A stretch of DNA of 64,000 nt from an uncultured Bacteroidota bacterium (GTDB lineage: Bacteria > Bacteroidota > Bacteroidia > B-17B0 > Aurantibacillaceae). Positions 25,712-34,798 of the stretch are shown piece by piece (positions within the stretch are counted from its first letter, which is position 1; each line of letters opens with the position of its first letter). Made by a program: the position numbers and the translations under genes. The stretch lies in NCBI GenBank assembly GCA_937873155.1, contig CALMVZ010000018.1, positions 26,110 through 90,109 of the forward strand, written 5' to 3'. The notes under the pieces are model-generated. The model did not search any database. It had not been told where the DNA came from and saw nothing but the letters and a program-made list of their open reading frames with translations.

Positions 25712-25752
25712 TGAGGCAATTGCAGACTTTACAAGCACTTTCAATTGGCACT

Positions 25753-26073
25753 TCATGTTTCATTTGTCTTTCTTGAAAGTCTATTAAATAGACACATTTC
25801 AAATTGACTTTTATTACCTAAAGATTTCTGTCCCTTTAAACAAATGGAAATGTTCTTTAAAATATCTTCCATTTTAATTTGATCCCTGAAATAAGTTTGT
25901 GAAGCAATTATGTGAGCTTCTATCTCTAAAATATTCTCAGATAAGTTTGAAAGGGCGTTTATATGGTTTTGAATTGAATCGTTCCATAACGGTTGAATAT
26001 AACCTGACTCAATCGCCTTCCATTTTAGTTTAGCATGATATAAATCGAATAAAAAATCTTCGTAATCAGACAT
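25753..26073 (-). CDS. Hypothetical protein, 106 aa
   Basis: Mostly helical soluble protein (SDYEDFLFDLYHAKLKWKAI start). I place the start at the ATG at 26073; the frame extends to 26133 but would then overlap the lipoprotein gene and add an uncharged, unlikely N-terminus. It lies downstream of an RHS-amidase tip and a lipoprotein in a minus-strand set, so an immunity-type role is possible. No family recognised. Confidence 0.5.
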   Translation of the reverse strand: MSDYEDFLFDLYHAKLKWKAIESGYIQPLWNDSIQNHINALSNLSENILEIEAHIIASQTYFRDQIKMEDILKNISICLKGQKSLGNKSQFEMCLFNRLSRKTNET

Positions 26074-26096
26074 TATTATTTTTATAATGATCCATT

Positions 26097-26669
26097 TTAC
26101 TGATCTATTATTCCATCTTCGTTGCAAAAACAATCTGAAGGGAAATATTTTTTACAATCAGGATTCATACAACCAAAATATCGCTGCTCCTTTTTATTAA
26201 ATAATATTATCCATCCTCCTGCGTCAAGTCGGTAATTGTATTTCTTTGACTGAAATATCATTTGCCCTTCAATTCCACAATTCCAATCAGCATAACAACC
26301 ATTCCATTCGTTTCCTGAAATTTCATAAAATGTTGCTATGATTTTAATCAATTCAGATTTTGAAGGAATTTGCCAATTGGAACAATTTTTATCGTTAGCT
26401 CTTTTAATTTGATATGAAATTATACTGTCTTCAGGAAACAGTTTAATTTTCTTTTGGAATAGTTTAACTGATACTCTACCAGAAACGTTAGAATCAGTTG
26501 CAATTGAATCATGCTCCTCCGCTATTACTGGCTCATTTAATAAAGTGTCTAATTTCTCGATAGTATCAGGTATATTGCTATCCTTTTGATTAGCAGTCTC
26601 GTCACAACCTATCATAACGAAAAGGGAGAACATAGTAACAAGAAAAATAAAATAATGCGCTTTTTTCAT
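26097..26669 (-). CDS. Lipoprotein, candidate immunity protein for the RHS amidase
   Basis: 190 aa. Signal sequence with a good lipobox (FSLFVMIGCDE), then a Ser/Asp-rich linker and a C-terminal domain with several Trp and Cys (CSNWQIPSKSEL, WNGCYADWNCG). It begins 11 bp after the RHS-amidase gene. A peptidoglycan amidase toxin acts in the periplasm, so a periplasm-facing lipoprotein encoded next to it is a logical immunity candidate. Function is inferred from context only. Confidence 0.55.
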   Translation of the reverse strand: MKKAHYFIFLVTMFSLFVMIGCDETANQKDSNIPDTIEKLDTLLNEPVIAEEHDSIATDSNVSGRVSVKLFQKKIKLFPEDSIISYQIKRANDKNCSNWQIPSKSELIKIIATFYEISGNEWNGCYADWNCGIEGQMIFQSKKYNYRLDAGGWIILFNKKEQRYFGCMNPDCKKYFPSDCFCNEDGIIDQ

Positions 26670-26680
26670 TTTAAATAGAA

Positions 26681-27589
26681 TTATTTTATATCCTCTTTTA
26701 TTGCATCTAGCACAGTTTGTCCTTCGCCTTTAGTCTTTCTTTGAACACCCTCATGCGTCATTACTTGATGAATTTCAAGATTATAGCGATACATTAATTC
26801 ATTTACGAGGGCAGCGGTAGCAATTTGTTGCTGAGAGGTCAATGGATCCCATGACTTCGTGTCTTCATTATAGTTACCTATAACCTCAATTCCTATCGTA
26901 TTCGAATTTAATATTTTACCGAAAAACTCTTCATACATTTGTCCGGACTGTTTGTCTCTCAAATGTATGGTATATTTCTGTAAGTTACCAGTTTGATAAA
27001 TTGTTCCGTCTTCTCCAACTAAAAAGTGCGTTGCAGGAGGGTTTGTCGCATTTTTCCATTGATTATATTGGCTTTCACCATTCGAACTCACTGTACGGTG
27101 CAAAATTATAGCTTCAACTTTATCTGCCATTTTTGGCCCACGTTGCACACCATCGATTGGATCATATTTATATGGAGCCTCACCATTTATATTACTAATT
27201 TTTCCTTTAGTACGTTCTGCTTCAACTAAAACAGCCTTAGTAATACCAAAATCATCATCTCTGAATATTGATGTTCCTTCTTTTTTATTATCAATTGAGA
27301 ATGTTCCATCGCTACCTTTCCTAACTCTTCCTTTTAAATCGTGCTCTTTTCTATATGCTCTTGCTTCACCACGTGTTGCGAATAGACCGCTTGGATCTAC
27401 AAAAATAATCGGATTATTATTGAATGTTGCATAAGGGCTTTGCCAAGGCTGCGTAATTGGATCAACATTCCATCTCCTTCCAAGTCTTGCATCGTATTCC
27501 CAATGAGCTGCTGTGTAAATGTTTCCAGAGCCTACGATCTCGTCATCTTTCTCCATCCCATTCATCCCGTACGGATAGGACTCTAAGCG
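26681..27589 (-). pseudogene. Orphan RHS tip with amidase toxin domain, 5'-truncated
   Basis: An RHS repeat-associated core fragment (YDARLGRRWNVDP, then FNNNPIIFVDPSG) is followed by an Amidase_2-like domain: AIILHRTVSSN, ATHFLVGEDGTIY, NTIGIEVIGNY, VMTHEGV. The frame opens at a stop codon just past 27589 and reads RLESYPYGMNGMEKD, which is interior RHS sequence, so there is no proper start. An ATG at 27565 could be used. This is a displaced toxin cassette of the kind found downstream of full RHS genes, or the remnant of one cut by element 2. Confidence 0.7.
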
Positions 27590-27670
27590 TTACAGAAACA
27601 AACTAAAAATACTGACTCAAAAGGTTTCAGGACACTATTCAAAGAACGACTCGAACGGTATAAAGATAAT

Positions 27671-27696
27671 AAAAAAAGGAAGCCCGTAGACTTCCT
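27671..27696 (-). terminator. Terminator of the recombinase operon
   Basis: Read on the minus strand: GGAAG, 8-base loop, CTTCC, then seven T. It lies about 55 bp after the recombinase stop. A second short GGC/GCC hairpin sits at 27706-27717. I use this as the approximate left edge of element 2. Confidence 0.65.
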
Positions 27697-27750
27697 GAAA
27701 ACATTGGCTTTTTAGCCTATTTTATTGGGGTTTTAGGACGAGAATTCGCT

Positions 27751-28623
27751 CTAAGCTAAAGGATGGAAGCGGTTTACAATTGCCCGCTTGTCGTCCGCCG
27801 AGGTTTGGCGGTATCTTTCGGTGGTTGATATCCAAGCATGGCCAGCCATCAGCTGAACCTGCTCTAAAGGGAATCGCTTTTCATTGATCCAGTTTGAGAT
27901 CACACTTTGCCGGATACTTTCAGGAGTGAGATTGCGATCAGGAAACAAAGGTTTAAAAGTTGAAACAATATAGTGAACCATATCTTTTGTGATTGGCGTT
28001 CCTCTTGATCCAACAATTAATTTGTCACTTTCTATTTTTAGAAGGTCTCTCCTGGACTCGTTAATGTAATCATCAAAAATTTTATACTGCTTCGGGTGAA
28101 GTTCTAAATGCCTCCTTGTTCCGCTTGGTGTTGCCTTCACATAAACACGGCCTTCATCAAGATTGATGTGCTGAACTTTCAGGTTTTCAATTTCCTGAAT
28201 TTGAAGAGCCTGATAAATCAAAAGTGAAATGACTACCTGATTTCTTTTTCTTAATGCAGGGAATCGTTCATCACGCTCCATCAAAAGCTCCAGTTCGACA
28301 GAAGTAAAAAGGTCGCTATGAATAACTCCTTTTTTTCTGATCGCTTTGAATTGCATCGTTCGACAAGGGTGATCGTTGCGCTGGCCGGTTTCAATCAAGT
28401 AATCGTAATACTTTTTTATCGAAGCAAGAATTGAGTTTTTGTAATTCGAATTTTTGTGGTACTTCAGATATTCGCTCAGAGCGTTATGCACATCCCGAAA
28501 AGAAAATGAATTCAGATCAGGGAACATTTCAATAAACGGTTTCACCTGAAAGCAATACGTTTTTACCGTTTCCTTTGTGTGTCCTTTTTTAATTATGTAT
28601 TCTTCAAAACTTGCGGCTTCCAT
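27751..28623 (-). CDS. Tyrosine recombinase, catalytically degenerate partner
   Basis: 290 aa with the N-terminal SAM-like and C-terminal catalytic regions of the XerC/D family. The active-site tyrosine (Y271, in STTERYRQ), GH motif (MAGHAW) and box II arginine R238 are present. The box I arginine is glutamine (Q141 in QALQIQEIENL, where GLRxxE is expected) and the box II histidine is glutamate (E235). It should be weak or inactive alone. The gene overlaps the complete recombinase gene by 20 bp, so the two are probably made together as a heteromeric recombinase. Confidence 0.75.
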   Translation of the reverse strand: MEAASFEEYIIKKGHTKETVKTYCFQVKPFIEMFPDLNSFSFRDVHNALSEYLKYHKNSNYKNSILASIKKYYDYLIETGQRNDHPCRTMQFKAIRKKGVIHSDLFTSVELELLMERDERFPALRKRNQVVISLLIYQALQIQEIENLKVQHINLDEGRVYVKATPSGTRRHLELHPKQYKIFDDYINESRRDLLKIESDKLIVGSRGTPITKDMVHYIVSTFKPLFPDRNLTPESIRQSVISNWINEKRFPLEQVQLMAGHAWISTTERYRQTSADDKRAIVNRFHPLA

Positions 28624-29563
28624 AAGTCGGTGCGTTAATTTTATTATAAAGATTTAATCGTTGCTTTCTGCGTCTTGAATAAACGGTCGTGGTATCCATG
28701 ATCGCATGGCCTAAAAATTCCTGTACAAATTCGGCTTCAGCACCATTGTCCAGCAAGTGCGTTGCAATGCTATGGCGTAAACAATGCAGAGTAATATTTT
28801 TAGCAAGGATCACTGGGTTTTGAGTTCGAGCAAGTATTACTTTCAGAACTTCTCCGCAATGATCCCCTTTCATTCTGCCTCCGACTTTATTTACAAAGAG
28901 TGATGGCGTTGTTTCATTTCCTTCCTGTGCAAATAAAGCAGGTCGTTCATCGGCAATATATTCTCTCAGAGTTTTCACTCCAGCATCCGACAAGGGAACT
29001 GTTCTGCTTTTCCCACCTTTACCATCCCGGACAACAACAACGCCCTTGCTTAAAATAACATCGTTGGTATCGAGCAGTTCTATTTCAGTTCTGCGAAGCC
29101 CACAACCGTAAGCAATAGCCATCAGGGCTTTCTCCATTTTGGTTATGCAAGCCTTGTCCACTTCTTTTATTTCAGCAATGGTTAATATTTGTCGCTGGCC
29201 GTGCGTTCCAATATTCAGCTTTGGCAAGTGAGCAGCTGAAGCGGTTATTTCACCCATGTCCATCAGGTAATCAAAAAACAAACGCAGTGAAAACAAATGG
29301 CTTCTAATCATCGATTCACTTAAACCACCTTCACGGCGTTGGTTCGGGCGTTCACGCAAATATTCATAATACCCGACAACATCAAAAGCAACTACCTTGG
29401 TGATTTCAGTTATGCCCCGGTTTTCAACGAAAAACAAAAACTCACGCACCTGTGCAGCGTAAGAAGTGTTCTTGCCCCGTGAATACCCCTTCAGGCGAAT
29501 GAAGTCGGCAAACTCGCTGTAAAGGCGCTCAAATTCGGGGTTATTTATTGGTAGGCTTTTCAT
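28604..29563 (-). CDS. Tyrosine recombinase/integrase, complete active site
   Basis: 319 aa. N-terminal core-binding domain (RLKGYSRGKNTSYAAQVREF) and catalytic domain with all expected residues: R157 (CGLRRTE), K near 185 (GKGGKSRTVP), H260-x-L-R263-H264 (LHCLRHSIATHL), H286 (LGHAIMD) and Y295 (TTTVYSR). Presumed integrase/excisionase of element 2. Upstream gene of the overlapping pair and 76 bp downstream of the DnaG-like/AAA+ gene. Confidence 0.85.
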   Translation of the reverse strand: MKSLPINNPEFERLYSEFADFIRLKGYSRGKNTSYAAQVREFLFFVENRGITEITKVVAFDVVGYYEYLRERPNQRREGGLSESMIRSHLFSLRLFFDYLMDMGEITASAAHLPKLNIGTHGQRQILTIAEIKEVDKACITKMEKALMAIAYGCGLRRTEIELLDTNDVILSKGVVVVRDGKGGKSRTVPLSDAGVKTLREYIADERPALFAQEGNETTPSLFVNKVGGRMKGDHCGEVLKVILARTQNPVILAKNITLHCLRHSIATHLLDNGAEAEFVQEFLGHAIMDTTTVYSRRRKQRLNLYNKINAPTYGSRKF

Positions 29564-29639
29564 TTTTATTTCGGCTTCCTTTTTGGCTGATTTATTTTGC
29601 TATACAATGCGCACTCCTGAACTAATGGAACACTACGGC

Positions 29640-32177
29640 TCATTCGCCCTGTTTGTGCGGGTTTTGGTGTTCCATGCCTTCTGAACCAACAGCAACCAAC
29701 TGTTTTTTCAGGTCTTCCATCACTCGTTCCCTGATCTTTTCCATTTCATCCCAAAACACCACCTTGTATTTGAAGCCACGGTTGGCGTAGCCTCCGGTGC
29801 GCTGGATATATTCCAGCAGTTCCAGTTCCTCAAAATAGCGGAAGCATTGGGTCTTACTTATATTCAGGGCTAAACGAACGTCCCGTTGCGTGAAGGTGAA
29901 TTCCTTTTCCTTGGTTTTGGCTGCCAGCTTCATCACATATTCCTTCATGCGGTTATAAAATTGGCGAAGCGAAGAGTCCAGGTCGTCCACCTTCAGCATG
30001 ATCGCATCAAACAATATTTCACAAGCGATTTTTAAGTCCTCCGGTTCAGCAATTAAACGCCCACGTTCATCTTTTTTACGCTGGTATTGGTGAAGGATGG
30101 TTATTTGTTTAACGAACGCCTGATAATGGCTGTTTAGCCTTCGGAGCATTTTAGCATCGAAGGGCAGATAAACTTTATCGGCATAAGGGTTCACAACGTC
30201 CAAGGGCTGAATACATCGCATACAGTTTTGCAGAAACTCTTTTGCTTTGCGCTCTTCACGGTTATCAATAATTCCCGCAAGTTTCCGGTTCTGATGCGTG
30301 ATGATCCGTTTGGTTTGCTCATCGCTTTCATCCACCCCGCTGATCATGGAACGGCTCATGTTATCATAATACACCTCGGCCTTGGTTGTTGCCAAGAGCG
30401 AAGCGAAATGGCTACGTACCGTTTTTACTGCCGACATTAAATTGCCGTAGCGGTCTTTATAAGTGGTAGAAGATGAAATGTTCCCTGCACTTTGCAATTC
30501 ACGAAATGCGAATTGCGCTTCTTCATCAAGCCCATCGTAATCCTGAATAAGAATCAGTTTGTCAACCAACTCGTCCTTTGTATAGTGATAAAAGGATTTG
30601 CTGGTTACCCTTGTCATGCTGATCACATCTTCCGGTGGAAAGCAATCCCCAATGGTATTAATAAGGTGGCTCTTCCCTGAACCCGATGTTCCCTGAACCA
30701 AAGCGTGAAGCGGTGTTGACATTTTATAAGTCGATGCTATCACAAACAAAAGCCTTCGGGTGCTTTCCTCACCCACCACTCCGGCTTGCTGGATCAGTTC
30801 ATCAATTCCTTTCATAAAGTTTTTACCTTTCAGGAATTGGACGCAGTCGCTTTGCTTTTCAGGTGTGATCACATGGCCTTTGCGTTGCGACTGATAAGGT
30901 GTTTTAACTTGTTGTAGTTGCGCTTCCCTGAATTTTTCCAGCAAATCAGTAAGCATCAATAGATCGGTTTCCAGTTCATCAGCAGGTTGGTTGTATAATT
31001 CGGAGATCTGCTGAACATACAACACGATTTGTTCACGTTCATACAAATCGATCTTGGTTCTTTCTTTTCTGCCTGTCGCACCTTCCTCAATCATTATAGT
31101 GATCCGCATACTTCCGATATCCTGAACCATTGTACCAAGCACATAATAGTTGTTAAGCGGTCTGCGTAACACCAATTTATGTTCATGGAGTACTTCGAGT
31201 TTTGGGTTGTCAAAATCCTTATCACCATTTGACGATTGGTTAAGAAAGTTGTTCACGTTCCCTTCCCAATTTTGCTCCCCGGTGTTTTCAGCTTTGACCG
31301 TTTCCTTCACCGGAGAAAAAACAACCACTTCCTCTTCTTGGATGTTTTCTTTTGGGGTTATTGGAAGCGGTGTGTTTTCCACTTCGGTTACTTCCTCAAC
31401 AAGTGAGGATGATTCCAACAGCTTTTGAATTCCTGTGCTTCCTTCACGCAGGAATATCTGATTAAGGTTTTCCTTTTCAGGAACAACCACTTTTCGTAAG
31501 GGAACTCGCTGGATGAGACTCCTTAACTGATTTGCTGAATCTTTCATGTTTACTTGGTTTTTATTATTATCGATCCACATAATGGACTGAAGGGCTGATA
31601 AGCGTTTGATTGCTTCTTCATGCTGTTTTAAAATTTTTCCATCAGGAATGAATATCAATGAATCCCGGTTTTGAATACCGTTGCATTCTATTAATGTGGC
31701 AGCATCCAAAATATCCGTAGTAATGAAAAGGCGTGTGGTCATTTCGTTAGGATAGGCCGGATAAATACCTTCCTGATTTAATAAGGAGTGTTCTTCAGGA
31801 TCAGTTTTAATCCGGATCGCATAGAAGTTCACGATTCTGCCTTTGGCATTTTTCAATGGAAATAAGATTCCATAATTACCGAAGGTTTTATATCCGTCAA
31901 CTCCGTTACTGTTTTTCCGAGAGTACTTTCTGAAACCGATTTCAATTAACGCATCCTTATATTTTTGATCGCCATCAAAGTGAAGCTGGCCTGAATTGAA
32001 TCCTGCACCGATTCGTTCCGGTGTAAGACCTCTATTCGCAAGCCATGCTTGTGGAACTTTAGAATAAACATTACGCAATCCCTTTGTCATAGATTTATGA
32101 ATCTTGACAAAGAGATCATTGCGCTCCTGTTCTTTCTGAAGCGAAATACTTAATATTTTATTCCGTTCTTGTCCCAT
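29640..32177 (-). CDS. DnaG-like primase core fused to AAA+ ATPase and C-terminal wHTH
   Basis: 845 aa. The N-terminal 240 residues match the DnaG catalytic core pattern (WLANRGLTPERIGAGFNSG, then GILFPLKNAKGRIVNFYAIR) with a degenerate Toprim region: DILDAATLIE in place of the EGxxDA motif and WIDNNKN in place of DxD. The middle holds an AAA+ domain with Walker A GTSGSGKSH and Walker B LILIQDYDG. A winged-helix-like end follows (FTQRDVRLALNISKTQCFRY). Probably the replication protein of element 2. Overlaps the paralogue upstream by 28 bp. Confidence 0.65.
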   Translation of the reverse strand: MGQERNKILSISLQKEQERNDLFVKIHKSMTKGLRNVYSKVPQAWLANRGLTPERIGAGFNSGQLHFDGDQKYKDALIEIGFRKYSRKNSNGVDGYKTFGNYGILFPLKNAKGRIVNFYAIRIKTDPEEHSLLNQEGIYPAYPNEMTTRLFITTDILDAATLIECNGIQNRDSLIFIPDGKILKQHEEAIKRLSALQSIMWIDNNKNQVNMKDSANQLRSLIQRVPLRKVVVPEKENLNQIFLREGSTGIQKLLESSSLVEEVTEVENTPLPITPKENIQEEEVVVFSPVKETVKAENTGEQNWEGNVNNFLNQSSNGDKDFDNPKLEVLHEHKLVLRRPLNNYYVLGTMVQDIGSMRITIMIEEGATGRKERTKIDLYEREQIVLYVQQISELYNQPADELETDLLMLTDLLEKFREAQLQQVKTPYQSQRKGHVITPEKQSDCVQFLKGKNFMKGIDELIQQAGVVGEESTRRLLFVIASTYKMSTPLHALVQGTSGSGKSHLINTIGDCFPPEDVISMTRVTSKSFYHYTKDELVDKLILIQDYDGLDEEAQFAFRELQSAGNISSSTTYKDRYGNLMSAVKTVRSHFASLLATTKAEVYYDNMSRSMISGVDESDEQTKRIITHQNRKLAGIIDNREERKAKEFLQNCMRCIQPLDVVNPYADKVYLPFDAKMLRRLNSHYQAFVKQITILHQYQRKKDERGRLIAEPEDLKIACEILFDAIMLKVDDLDSSLRQFYNRMKEYVMKLAAKTKEKEFTFTQRDVRLALNISKTQCFRYFEELELLEYIQRTGGYANRGFKYKVVFWDEMEKIRERVMEDLKKQLVAVGSEGMEHQNPHKQGE

Positions 32178-32803
32178 ACTTTGTTTTCCTTCGAAGGCTT
32201 TGCAAGTGGTGAGTCTATATATATAACCTCCAACAGCGCAGTCAATCTTTTAATTGCCCGTTCATGTTCAGGCATCACCTTCCCATCATGCAGAGCAATC
32301 ACTGCCTCTTTATTATCAAGCACCTTCGATTCCAATATCGTTGCTGCTTCCATTACGCTGTTCACCACAAACAATCGTTTTGTAAGCTCGCTCGGATATC
32401 CCGGATAAAGTCCAGGTTCCTGATTCATATAGGCCGTGTTTTCACTCCTAATCCTGATCGAATAAAAATTTACAACCTCGTTACTCTCGTTTCGAAGCGG
32501 AAACATGATTGAGAAAATGCCGAACACCGTGTAAGGAACAGTATCGCTGTTTACTCCCACAGTTGATTTTTGCATGAAACCAACTTCAGCGAGTGCCATC
32601 TTAAATGACTGCTCCTGCCTGTGGTGCATTTGACCGGAATTAAAACAAGCCCCGGTTGTATCAATGCTCAATCCTTTTTTTGCCAACCATTCCCTTGGCG
32701 CATTTGATTTTGCAGCACGTATTCCATTTGAACACGATTTGTAAATGAATGCAATCCATCCGGTTTTGGTGGTTGGCAATTCTTTTTCTTTTTTCGTTTT
32801 CAT
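32150..32803 (-). CDS. DnaG-like core paralogue without helicase domain
   Basis: 217 aa from the preferred ATG at 32803; the frame reaches 32845. It repeats the first domain of the next gene: EWLAKKGLSIDTTGACFNSG, SIMFPLRNESNEVVNFYSIR, KRLFVVNSVMEAATILE, ending before the second Toprim acidic motif. The Toprim glutamate/aspartate residues are not conserved. It may be a regulatory or DNA-binding relative, working with the larger protein. First gene of the minus-strand replication/recombination operon. Confidence 0.6.
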   Translation of the reverse strand: MKTKKEKELPTTKTGWIAFIYKSCSNGIRAAKSNAPREWLAKKGLSIDTTGACFNSGQMHHRQEQSFKMALAEVGFMQKSTVGVNSDTVPYTVFGIFSIMFPLRNESNEVVNFYSIRIRSENTAYMNQEPGLYPGYPSELTKRLFVVNSVMEAATILESKVLDNKEAVIALHDGKVMPEHERAIKRLTALLEVIYIDSPLAKPSKENKVWDKNGIKY

Positions 32804-33001
32804 ATTTATCGTTTTTAGGAAAGCCAATACTAACGAGGCTTTCACACGACAAACATCGACACACCTTTTAGGACACGCAAGACAAGTCAGAGAATAAACT
32901 GCTCACCACAAGCAGATAAATAGTCGACACGATTTGCACGTTCCGAATTAGAATGCCATACGAGAAAATTTAAGTTTTTGCTTCTACTTCAAAACTTGGA
33001 G

Positions 33002-33080
33002 CAAATGTAGAAGTGGGGTTTTTGATGTATCCCCGGTTTTTAAGGAAAGGAATTTTATAGGTAGGAATTGGTAGGTATTG
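33002..33080 (-). promoter_or_regulatory. Phased array and promoter of the replication/recombination operon, element 2
   Basis: On the minus strand: CAATACCTAC (33080-33071), CAATTCCTAC (33070-33061), AAAACCGGGG (33040-33031), then TACATTTG (33009-33002), a perfect TAnnTTTG box 79 bp after the array start. The virion-operon region at 45406-45484 has the same units, the same CCGGGG block and the same 79-bp length. A CTTCTAC/GTAGAAG dyad (32982-32988, 33007-33013) overlaps the -7 box and could be an operator or leader hairpin. The remaining 32846-32981 shows no gene. Confidence 0.7.
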
Positions 33081-33248
33081 CTACTTCTTTTTTGTGTAGC
33101 CTAATGCCTCTGCAAATACTGGATGAGCATCCAACCATGTTTTTAGTTCCTTTAAATTATTAAAATCATTCGCACCCTTGCTTCGAGTGGAATCGTAGGT
33201 AACTGTTATTTTTATCGACTTGATTATTTCTTTCAGCTCGTTAGACAT
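33081..33248 (-). CDS. Small ORF, 55 aa, at the end of the defence operon
   Basis: ATG at 33248 gives MSNELKEIIKSIKITVTYDS and continues to KKK then TAG at 33081-33083. It starts 5 bp below the short-pAgo stop on the same strand and ends exactly where the phased array begins. It is charged, with KITVTYD strands and an ELKTWLDAHPVF helix. I know of no such partner in SPARTA systems. Possibly an accessory or inhibitor of the system. It could also be noise, but the spacing and codon-like composition favour a gene. Confidence 0.45.
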   Translation of the reverse strand: MSNELKEIIKSIKITVTYDSTRSKGANDFNNLKELKTWLDAHPVFAEALGYTKKK

Positions 33249-33253
33249 TTTGT

Positions 33254-34798
33254 TTAAACATAATGCTTAAAGGGTAAGACATCCGAAATTACGTTCTTTC
33301 CTGCTGTCAACACTTCACCAATAGAATCTGCAAACCGCAATGTCACAGGTTCACCATCTCCATAGATGCAGGCGTTGTAATTTAATTTTGTAAGAGCAAG
33401 TATGTCCTTACAAACTTGTTTTATATCTTCTTTGCCTCTCGTTACTTCAACAGAAATCGGATTTGGAGTCTCCAAGCCAATTTGAGTTTGAAGACGTGGA
33501 ATAAATCCCTTCGTCCACAAAAAGGCTTTGCTATCAGACATCAGCATTGCCATTCCTCTTGGAACACAGAATTTAAACTGTCGATACAATTTGAAATTGC
33601 TTGTAGATTGGATTCTCACACCCACAATCTCAGATTTCCCAGCAACTGCTTCAGAGAAACCTTCCCATTCATCATCATCGAAGTAGGTTTTTGCATGAAT
33701 AAAAATTTGCTTTGGATACTTACCATTACCCAATTTTGCTTTGAACGCTTCAAGAGATTGACTAATCAATTTATTTGCGTCATCCTTTGAGATGTGATAC
33801 TCCTTTGTTTCAGGATTGTACCAAGGCCCGATATTTCCCCGAAAGACCATTCCGTCACCGGAGTCAAGAAACATTTGGGCGGCACAGCAAGCATTTCTAC
33901 TCGCATCGCTTTTGTCGAGTTTCTTATATACTAAGCCTAAATAGCACACATCGTCTCTTACATCCCCTAATCGCCAAGGTAGGCCGCCCACTTTATAATA
34001 CATTGTGGTTGAAATATTCCATGCCTTTGCGGTGTCAAAAATTCTTTCCTTTTCAATTCGTTTCTCATTAGTCCAGGTCTTCTCATAAGCAATCGTACTT
34101 TCTCTTATTACCTGAGTCACGATTTTATCATTAAGCAATTTAGCTTTTAGTTGATTATGGAAGTTAATTTCAAAATCATAAGCCTCCTGCAATGCCTCCT
34201 TTTCCTCATTCATTTCGTCGAATAAAAAACTTTGGGTGCTATTGCGATCCTTTTTACTTAATCCAACTTTGATATTGTCTGCTGCCTTTGGAATTTTTGA
34301 ATTCGGTCGTCCGAATTTATATACGTCATCAGGGATCACAACAAACCACATTGAAATCGGTTGTTCTTCCTGTTTGTGATATAGAGCAAGTTTTTCAGAA
34401 TAAAGGTTAGTTAAATTATGTACCCTTTGATGGCCATCTTCGTAGTGTAAAAATTTGATAATATCACTCTCCGATACTTCAACTTCACTAAGATTATTAA
34501 AGTTAATGTGTATGCCAAATATTGATTCCAGCCCGGGGAAATATGGACGGGCGACATCCTTCTTTATACCGAAGATTGGTTTGTGAATCTGTTTAAGAAA
34601 ATCAATAAGATAGTTTCGCTGTTTTTCTGGTCCGATGATTCCAATATTAATTTGTCCTTTTATTTTATCCTTGTAAAAAGGACCAAATAGCATCAAGCCG
34701 TCTCTTGGATCAGAAGCCTTTTGATTGAAGCCAAAGGTTAAGTTTGGTTCATTTATATATGTCAACTCCGGTTCAATCATGTTTAATTTCCTCATCAA
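33254..34798 (-). CDS. Short prokaryotic Argonaute (MID-PIWI), SPARTA type
   Basis: 514 aa, the usual length of short pAgos with only MID and PIWI domains. The PIWI catalytic tetrad is absent: the strand that carries the first Asp in active Argonautes reads CYLGLVYKKLD, and later positions also lack acids. Paired with TIR-APAZ (26-bp overlap), it should bind guide RNA and target DNA and trigger NADase activity, causing abortive infection. Known of the family: active only as a complex with the APAZ partner. Confidence 0.85.
   Translation of the reverse strand: MMRKLNMIEPELTYINEPNLTFGFNQKASDPRDGLMLFGPFYKDKIKGQINIGIIGPEKQRNYLIDFLKQIHKPIFGIKKDVARPYFPGLESIFGIHINFNNLSEVEVSESDIIKFLHYEDGHQRVHNLTNLYSEKLALYHKQEEQPISMWFVVIPDDVYKFGRPNSKIPKAADNIKVGLSKKDRNSTQSFLFDEMNEEKEALQEAYDFEINFHNQLKAKLLNDKIVTQVIRESTIAYEKTWTNEKRIEKERIFDTAKAWNISTTMYYKVGGLPWRLGDVRDDVCYLGLVYKKLDKSDASRNACCAAQMFLDSGDGMVFRGNIGPWYNPETKEYHISKDDANKLISQSLEAFKAKLGNGKYPKQIFIHAKTYFDDDEWEGFSEAVAGKSEIVGVRIQSTSNFKLYRQFKFCVPRGMAMLMSDSKAFLWTKGFIPRLQTQIGLETPNPISVEVTRGKEDIKQVCKDILALTKLNYNACIYGDGEPVTLRFADSIGEVLTAGKNVISDVLPFKHYV

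Noticed and set aside
33254..34798. Catalytically active Argonaute nuclease
   Set aside because: The PIWI acidic tetrad is missing, as in all short pAgos paired with TIR-APAZ.
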